Part shown: piece after piece, positions 31,153 through 35,798 of the stretch
How positions within the stretch are numbered: position 1 is the first letter of the stretch
How the letters are laid out: every line of letters begins with the position of its first letter
Source of the DNA: Acidimicrobiia bacterium
Lineage (GTDB): Bacteria; Actinomycetota; Acidimicrobiia; Acidimicrobiales; Bin134
DNA length: 35,798 nt
Assembly: GCA_009843865.1 (NCBI GenBank)
Contig: VYCQ01000015.1
Coordinates: forward strand, 3,217 to 39,014
Reading direction: 5' to 3'
Translations under genes and position numbers: made by a program
The notes under the pieces: model-generated
What the model saw: the letters and a program-made list of their open reading frames with translations, nothing else
Told to the model about the DNA's origin: nothing
The model's database searches: none

Positions 31153-32867
31153 GCATCACCATAACCACTGCGGGACATGTGGATCATGGTAAGTCCACCC
31201 TTGTGCGGGCTCTTACCGGCACTGACCCCGATCGTTTTGCTGAAGAAAAGGCTCGCGGCCTTACCATCGACCTAGGGTTTGGCTCAGCGCTTCTGCCTTC
31301 TGGCAGAGAGCTGTCCATCATCGACGTGCCGGGCCATGAGCGTTTCATCCGTAACATGCTGGCCGGGGTTGGCGCAGTGGATGCCTGCATGTTTGTGGTG
31401 GCAGCTAACGAAGGCTGGATGCCTCAAACCGAAGAACACTTGCGCATCCTTGAGCTCGTCGGCTTGGCTCATGGGATAGTCGTGCTTACCAAAACAGCTA
31501 TCTGCGACGAAGAAGAAATCGCTGCGGCACGCCTAGAAATAGCTGACAAGGTAGCAGGAACCTTCCTTGCCAACGTGCCAATGATTGCCACCGATGCCGT
31601 AGCTGCTGAGGGCATCGTTGAGCTGCGAGCCGAGCTTGACAACCTGTGTAATCGTACTCCAGCAGCGGCCGACCATCAGCGCCCCAGACTTTGGATCGAC
31701 CGAGCTTTCGCAGTGCAAGGTGCAGGCACTGTGGTCACGGGCACGCTTGGCGGCGGTCAGCTTCACAGCGAAGACGAGCTGCTGCTGTTGCCCAACAACA
31801 TCGCTGTGCGAGTGAGGGCATTGCAAAGCCATCACCAACAATGTTCCAAGATTGCCCCCGGCAATCGCGTGGCGGTGAACCTAGCGGGGGTAGCTCATCA
31901 AGATGTGGCCCGTGGTTATGTGCTCGTGAAGCCCAAGCAATGGCATCTCACCAATCGCTTTGATGCCTCCCTAATGGTGCTTGCTGCCTTAACCCATCAG
32001 GTGTCTCGCCGCGGTGCCTATGTCATCCACGTTGGTGCCTGCGAGTTGCCAGCTCAGATGCGCATCCTGGGGCCTCAAACCCTGGCCCCAGGGGCCTGCG
32101 GTCCAGTGCGCTTGCATCTACAGCGTTGCTTGCCGCTGCTGCCCGGCGACCGCTTTGTGCTGCGAGAAAGCGGGCGAGGTGAAACCATCGGCGGCGGCAC
32201 GGTGTTGGATGTTGATCCCATACTCTCAGCTTCCAAAGCTCGCCCCGATCTCTGCCCCGACAGGATCGTGGCTGAGCGGGGCTGGGTTGAAGTCACCCAG
32301 TTAGAATTGCTCACCGGCCACACCCACACTCCCACAGTCGGACGCTGGTTGGTGAGCCCAGAGGCGTTGCAGCAAACCAAGGCTGAGCTCCGCCAGGCGG
32401 TGGTTGATGCCAACAGCATCGGCCTAGATGTGGCCATCCTCAGCCCCCGTCAACGGGCTGTGCTGGATTTGCTACCAGAGGTGGTAATCCAAGGCGGCAG
32501 GGCCCGTCACGTTCAGCAGGCCGATGCTATAGAGAGCCATCCTTACATTGCAGCTCTAGAAGGTGCCTTGTTTGCCCCGCCTGCTCCTGAGACTGCTGGT
32601 ATCTCCAGAAGCGAAGCTCAGGTGTTGGTGAAGAGGCGGCTGGCGATTGAGCAAAACGGTGTGTTTTTTGCCGCTAAGGCCGTTGCCACTGCCAAAGTTG
32701 TTTTGGGTGAGATGCTGTCGGCTCAACCAGAAGGGGTCACGGTGGCTGAAGTGCGCCAACGTCTTAACACCAGCCGTAAATACGCCCTTGCGCTCTTAGT
32801 CTGGCTAGATGCTAATGGTATAACCCGCCGTCGTGGCGACCTCAGGATCGCTGGCCCGCGTCTTTAG
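31149..32867 (+). CDS. selB: Selenocysteine-specific elongation factor
   Basis: SelB carries selenocysteinyl-tRNA to ribosomes stalled at UGA next to a SECIS hairpin. The 572-residue protein has the EF-Tu-like G domain (GHVDHGKST at 9-17, GLTIDLGF, DVPGHE), beta-barrel domains (QGAGTVVTGTL, PGDRFVLRESGRGETIGGG) and C-terminal winged helices that would read the mRNA hairpin (VAEVRQRLNTSRKYALALLVWLD). The guanine-specificity motif reads TKTA (114-117) where TKxD or NKxD is usual. Start TTG 31149 overlaps the selA stop by 4 nt. The length is slightly short of the 600-plus common in the family. Confidence 0.95.
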   Translation: MSITITTAGHVDHGKSTLVRALTGTDPDRFAEEKARGLTIDLGFGSALLPSGRELSIIDVPGHERFIRNMLAGVGAVDACMFVVAANEGWMPQTEEHLRILELVGLAHGIVVLTKTAICDEEEIAAARLEIADKVAGTFLANVPMIATDAVAAEGIVELRAELDNLCNRTPAAADHQRPRLWIDRAFAVQGAGTVVTGTLGGGQLHSEDELLLLPNNIAVRVRALQSHHQQCSKIAPGNRVAVNLAGVAHQDVARGYVLVKPKQWHLTNRFDASLMVLAALTHQVSRRGAYVIHVGACELPAQMRILGPQTLAPGACGPVRLHLQRCLPLLPGDRFVLRESGRGETIGGGTVLDVDPILSASKARPDLCPDRIVAERGWVEVTQLELLTGHTHTPTVGRWLVSPEALQQTKAELRQAVVDANSIGLDVAILSPRQRAVLDLLPEVVIQGGRARHVQQADAIESHPYIAALEGALFAPPAPETAGISRSEAQVLVKRRLAIEQNGVFFAAKAVATAKVVLGEMLSAQPEGVTVAEVRQRLNTSRKYALALLVWLDANGITRRRGDLRIAGPRL

Positions 32868-32894
32868 AGCGAGTTAAGCGTCCAATTTGATGAC

Positions 32895-32908
32895 CATCTC
32901 TAGAGATG
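32895..32908. terminator. Palindrome between convergent selB and whiB genes
   Basis: CATCTCTAGAGATG is a perfect 14-bp palindrome in the 43-bp gap between the two stops. It could fold as a 5-bp stem with a CTAG loop. A terminator role is inferred from position only. Confidence 0.35.
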
Positions 32909-32910
32909 TC

Positions 32911-33174
32911 TTATAAGAGCTGTTGGCCTAAGATGTCTTGACGCTCTAGTTCGTTGAGCCCACCCCAAATGCCGTGGCGTTCACGGATACCTAGTGCGTA
33001 GTCACGGCACTCTTGCATCACGCTGCACTGCTTGCAGATGGCCTTAGCTCGTCTTTCTCGCTTAATCTTGTCGTTTTTACGTTCAAAAGATGTAGGCGGA
33101 AAAAATACAGACGCATGAGGCCCCCTACAGGCAGCTTTTGCTTGCCACATCTCTTCGTTGCTTAACGCGCTCAA
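32911..33174 (-). CDS. WhiB-family iron-sulfur regulator
   Basis: The 87-residue protein has the four cysteines of WhiB proteins (Cys16, then Cys47-x2-Cys50-x5-Cys56), which hold a redox-sensitive [4Fe-4S] cluster, the FFPP motif near residue 25, the GIWGG turn (68-72) that contacts sigma factor region 4, and a short C-terminal tail. WhiB proteins are confined to Actinobacteria and their phages. They act by binding the SigA-type factor; a candidate partner is encoded at 15215-16174. Which WhiB subclass it belongs to is unclear; the C-terminal basic DNA-binding tail is weak. Confidence 0.93.
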   Translation of the reverse strand: MSALSNEEMWQAKAACRGPHASVFFPPTSFERKNDKIKRERRAKAICKQCSVMQECRDYALGIRERHGIWGGLNELERQDILGQQLL

Positions 33175-33305
33175 TATGCCCTACCCCCTTTTGGTGCCCC
33201 TTAGGGCCGACCTTATAGCGGTAGCCGCCCGAGCACAAGATGCAGAAACGTCTTAGATCATCTAGCGCATCACCTAACACCCTCCCCAAGCACAGCTTTA
33301 GGAAC

Positions 33306-34742
33306 CTAACGGTGGCGTTCTCTGTAGTCGCTGGCAGCTCCCTGCGTGGGCTCTACCTGTAGCCATAGTCCGTCGATCTCCACCACCTTGACCTGTTCGC
33401 CAGATTCCACAGGTGTGGCCCGGTTAACCCGAGCCCTCCACAGCGCACCGCGGATTTGCACTATCCCATCAGGCGACACATCTTCTACCACCTCACCGAG
33501 TTCTCCGATCATCCAACTTCGTCCGATGGTCGGGGTAGAGAATCTGGTGCGCACCATTGATGGCATCCCCGACATCATGGCCACCGCCACAGCCCCCGTC
33601 ATCACCACCATCGGTATCCAACTCATTGACACCCCGTCATACAGCCACCAAGTGCCCGTCCCAAACATTGCCAACCCAGCGCCTGTCCAAAATCGTGGGA
33701 CCGAGGTTTGGATGTCGATTCCGAAAGCCACCATTGATGCGGCTAGCAACCCCAGTGCCCAAGTATTGAACGGCAGCACCGCAAGGCCATATCCGGCCAA
33801 CACGAACAGCAGTGTGCCAACCACTCCGGCCACTCCTATTCCTGCGGTGTAGAACTCAAAGAGCATCAAGCCCATGCCCAGGGTTAACAAGATGTAGGCG
33901 ATGGGTGGGCTAGCCACGGTGTGAAAAAGCTGATGCGCTAGCGACAGTCCTCGAAACTTCACTTGGGTGATGGGCTCAAGGCGTGGTTCACCGTCTACCG
34001 CAATCATCTTTGAGGCAAAGCCCAGATGGTCAAGGTCTACCAAGAAGTCGCCGATCAGTGGTGCCACACACTGTTCTTCTCGTGACGGAACCCTGATGGC
34101 ATTTGCATCAAAGCTTAAGCCTGCCTGCAAGTAGCGTGTACGCAGGTTGTCCAGGCTCAACGTTTCGCAAGCGATCACTTCAGAGGCGATCAGCTCGCGC
34201 CAGCCTAGAGACTCATTTCGCAGCAGTTCTTGGTGTTGCCAAGCCACTGGATGTTGGGCAGCGTTCTTTAACTCAGGGCCCAAGTTTCCCACTCGCGTAC
34301 CGGGGGCAATGCCTATTGCTTTGGCCACCCCGAACACTTGAGCCACCTTGCCTTCTAGTCGAGCGCCGTTGGGCCCCACCCAAACAGCGATCGGCACCGA
34401 TGCGTTGGCGATGTTGTCGGCTAGTTGTTCGAGCACTTCATCGGACACCACCGCTTGAGTGCTATCGACTCGAAAAGCTAGCAGCAGCACATCGCTTCGG
34501 TTGGCTTCGCTGATGGTGTTTTCAATCAAATCGGCCATCACCGGATCCAACAACCCGGTCACCTCCACCACAACAGCCGCCTCGCTGTTCTGTGCAACCT
34601 CGCTGGTGGTATTAGTGGCATCAACAGCCTCAGCGCTAATGGCAACTAAAATAGCCCCAACCAGCACTAATCGGGCCAGCACTAATCGAGGCAACAGCAA
34701 TCGAGCCAGTGTGAGTGTAGATTGTCGTAAAGTTGGCCGCAC
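33306..34742 (-). CDS. NfeD-family membrane protein with degenerate ClpP-like domain
   Basis: The 478-residue protein follows the long NfeD plan: signal or anchor segment (LVGAILVAISAEA), an extracytoplasmic ClpP-class domain at 50-210 (VVVEVTGLLDPVMADLIENT, VPIAVWVGPNGARLEGK, IGIAPGTRVGN), a central block of five to six membrane helices at 270-400, and a C-terminal OB-fold (GELGEVVEDVSPDGIVQIRG). Active family members have SAG after the ARA of the oxyanion loop; here the loop reads ARLEGKV, so the nucleophile seems lost. NfeD proteins associate with stomatin/flotillin partners in membrane quality control. GTG 34742 lies 7 nt after the STAS gene stop, so the two form an operon. Confidence 0.82.
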   Translation of the reverse strand: MRPTLRQSTLTLARLLLPRLVLARLVLVGAILVAISAEAVDATNTTSEVAQNSEAAVVVEVTGLLDPVMADLIENTISEANRSDVLLLAFRVDSTQAVVSDEVLEQLADNIANASVPIAVWVGPNGARLEGKVAQVFGVAKAIGIAPGTRVGNLGPELKNAAQHPVAWQHQELLRNESLGWRELIASEVIACETLSLDNLRTRYLQAGLSFDANAIRVPSREEQCVAPLIGDFLVDLDHLGFASKMIAVDGEPRLEPITQVKFRGLSLAHQLFHTVASPPIAYILLTLGMGLMLFEFYTAGIGVAGVVGTLLFVLAGYGLAVLPFNTWALGLLAASMVAFGIDIQTSVPRFWTGAGLAMFGTGTWWLYDGVSMSWIPMVVMTGAVAVAMMSGMPSMVRTRFSTPTIGRSWMIGELGEVVEDVSPDGIVQIRGALWRARVNRATPVESGEQVKVVEIDGLWLQVEPTQGAASDYRERHR

Positions 34743-34749
34743 AGTGGGG

Positions 34750-35106
34750 CTATTCAGCCTCTGGGGTTTCGTTGCCCAGCAGCGAACTCAAGGCTTCTTC
34801 GGGGGTTTCGGTTACGGGCACTATGCGGTCGAACCCAGTGGTATGCAGCAGGCGATGTAGTGCTCCTTCTCCGCAGGCCACCACCACCTCGCCTTCAGAG
34901 TCGCGAATCCGGCGAATGCCGCCGATCAGAGCCCCGAGCCCAGCGGAATCCATAAACGGCACCTCTTGCAGGTCGATTAGCAGGCGGGGCTCAAGCGCCA
35001 GTTCACCGATTCGCTCCCGAAATTGAGCCACGGTGTAGGCATCCACCTCGCCAGTGGGGCGAAGCACTGTATGGGTTTCTAGCTTTTCGATTGCAATTTC
35101 GAGCAA
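34750..35106 (-). CDS. STAS-domain anti-sigma factor antagonist
   Basis: The protein of about 118 residues is a SpoIIAA/RsbV-like STAS domain: THTVLRPTGEVDAYTVAQF, LLIDLQEVPFMDSAGLGALIG with the phosphorylatable Ser in DSAGLG, then a helix and a Glu-rich tail. In the known partner-switch a kinase anti-sigma factor phosphorylates this Ser; the unphosphorylated form releases the sigma factor. No such kinase or sigma factor is adjacent. The start is TTG 35106 with GGGAGG 4 nt before it; TTG 35118 is an in-frame alternative. It is divergent from the receiver-domain gene and leads the operon with the NfeD gene. Confidence 0.85.
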   Translation of the reverse strand: MLEIAIEKLETHTVLRPTGEVDAYTVAQFRERIGELALEPRLLIDLQEVPFMDSAGLGALIGGIRRIRDSEGEVVVACGEGALHRLLHTTGFDRIVPVTETPEEALSSLLGNETPEAE

Positions 35107-35183
35107 GGTGCCTCCCAATGGCCGATCTTGATGCTACCTTCCCAAGAGGTCAATGCCGCATCGGGTTGAGTACCATCATTAGC

Positions 35184-35576
35184 GTGACCCGAGTGTTGGT
35201 AGCCACAGATAGCCACTTTTTATCCCGAACCGTTGAAGCCGCATTAGCAGATGATGATACGGAGATCATCCGAGTTGCTAGCGGCACAGAGGTGCGAGCC
35301 GCAGTGCAAGCTCACATCCCAGATGTGGTGATTTGCGACTTGCAAATCACTAACATGGGTGGTGTGGCAGCCTGCCTCGATCTGCGTATGGAGGCTGAAA
35401 TGCAACGCCTCCCTCAAACTCGCATCTTGCTGTTGCTAGATCGTGAGGCCGACATCTACTTGGCCCAACAAGCTAAAGCCGACGGGTGGCTGGTTAAACC
35501 CCTAGACTCAATCCGCCTCCAACAAGCCCTATCCCCCCTCACCAAGGAAATTTCGATCAGCGAATCTGGTCACTAA
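35184..35576 (+). CDS. Single-domain response regulator (receiver)
   Basis: The product of about 130 residues has only a receiver domain: VLVATDSHFLSRTVEAAL, the phospho-acceptor Asp in VVICDLQITNMGG, and the Lys of WLVKPLD. The switch Thr/Ser expected after the fourth strand is replaced (ILLLLDREAD), so signalling may be altered. No output domain follows. The start is uncertain: GTG 35184 gives a typical receiver N terminus; ATG 35118 and TTG 35166 are in frame. It is divergent from the STAS gene, which suggests shared stress signalling. Its last 48 bases overlap the small membrane peptide gene on the other strand. Confidence 0.75.
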   Translation: MTRVLVATDSHFLSRTVEAALADDDTEIIRVASGTEVRAAVQAHIPDVVICDLQITNMGGVAACLDLRMEAEMQRLPQTRILLLLDREADIYLAQQAKADGWLVKPLDSIRLQQALSPLTKEISISESGH

Positions 35577-35660
35577 CCAAAGTGAAACTGTGACCACAAT
35601 GCCGATGATTGCGATGACGACACCACCAAGAGTTAAGCCGATGGCCCAAGCTTCTGACAT
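35529..35660 (-). CDS. 43-residue single-pass membrane peptide
   Basis: ATG 35660 opens a 43-codon frame starting MSEAWAIGLTLGGVVIAIIG, a glycine-containing hydrophobic helix of about 25 residues followed by a basic patch (VTRFADR) and a polar tail. AGGGGGAAG sits directly before the ATG and a TATAAT -10 box (35694-35689) lies 28 nt upstream, so expression is well supported. The charge pattern puts the C terminus in the cytoplasm. No family is recognised. It overlaps the 3' end of the receiver gene tail to tail. Confidence 0.6.
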   Translation of the reverse strand: MSEAWAIGLTLGGVVIAIIGIVVTVSLWLVTRFADRNFLGEGG

Positions 35661-35688
35661 CTTCCCCCTGTTTTGGCTGGATTTGAAC

Positions 35689-35694
35689 ATTATA
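35689..35694 (-). promoter_or_regulatory. TATAAT -10 box of the small membrane peptide gene
   Basis: A perfect TATAAT on the minus strand, with the ATG 28 nt downstream and a strong ribosome site between. No good -35 at the right distance was found. Confidence 0.4.
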
Positions 35695-35704
35695 AGAAAC
35701 TGTT

Positions 35705-35733
35705 TTGCAATTCCCTATATTGGTTGCAATATT
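35705..35733 (+). promoter_or_regulatory. Candidate promoter of the tRNA-Pro gene
   Basis: TTGCAA (35705-35710), 17 bp, AATATT (35728-35733); start of transcription would fall a few bases before the tRNA at 35744. The surrounding DNA is AT-rich. Confidence 0.35.
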
Positions 35734-35743
35734 TGTTATACAG

Positions 35744-35798
<55 letters not shown>

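Noticed and set aside
28220-33305. A selC (tRNA-Sec) gene near selA and selB
   Set aside because: I looked for a long tRNA with TCA anticodon in the gaps around these genes; the gaps are too short or lack a T-arm motif.
33175-33305. Small RNA or gene upstream of whiB
   Set aside because: The 131 bp show only a weak 4-bp inverted repeat (GCCC/GGGC) and no open frame with start signals.

Overview
The window looks like a chromosome segment from an actinobacterium of moderate GC content, probably a deep-branching lineage such as Acidimicrobiia. That placement is an inference. The support is a WhiB-type regulator, an orphan OmpR-like GlnR, paired type I glutamine synthetases with GlnE, a SigA/HrdB-type sigma factor, Trp-Ser-Asp-Gly propeller repeats, frequent GTG/TTG starts, and -10 boxes lying about 7 nt from start codons (leaderless transcripts). 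No phage, IS element, CRISPR array or rRNA is visible.

Layout. 1-660: 3' end of a propeller protein ending in a perfect tandem repeat. 680-5708 (minus): a tightly coupled catabolic operon with an M20 amidohydrolase, an N-carbamoyl-D-amino-acid hydrolase-like enzyme, and a fused iron-sulfur/molybdopterin hydroxylase resembling selenium-dependent xanthine dehydrogenases. 5790-8170: a small accessory patch with an AAA/DUF4143 ATPase, a YefM/RelE toxin-antitoxin pair, a PIN-toxin stub, and an internally deleted second copy of the DUF4143 gene. 8196-10674: zinc uptake (permease and His-rich binding lipoprotein, no ATPase) divergent from a Zur-like regulator. 10721-15143: a glycine betaine/proline-type ABC transporter with an extended permease. 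15215-16761: sigma factor and an unrecognised helical protein.

16809-26603 is a nitrogen/NAD block: glutamine-dependent NAD synthetase, GlnA, GlnA2-like enzyme, GlnR, a DEDDh exonuclease with BRCT domain, RidA and GlnE. GlnE would adenylylate the GlnA that carries the Tyr site, and GlnR may act through a candidate site between the two glnA genes. 26663-32867 links metal cofactors to selenium: a shrunken paralogue of the molybdenum hydroxylase, an A-type iron-sulfur carrier, an Mrp/ApbC ATPase, SelA and SelB. mrp-selA-selB is one operon. 32911-35798 holds WhiB, an NfeD-family membrane protein, a STAS anti-anti-sigma-like protein, a lone receiver domain, a 43-residue membrane peptide, and a tRNA-Pro cut by the window edge.

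The most interesting theme is selenium and molybdenum: two related iron-sulfur/molybdopterin proteins share an unusual cysteine spacing. One sits in a purine/ureide-like catabolic operon. The other is reduced, and lies near iron-sulfur carriers and the selenocysteine machinery. No selC, selD or Sec-containing gene was recognised in the window.
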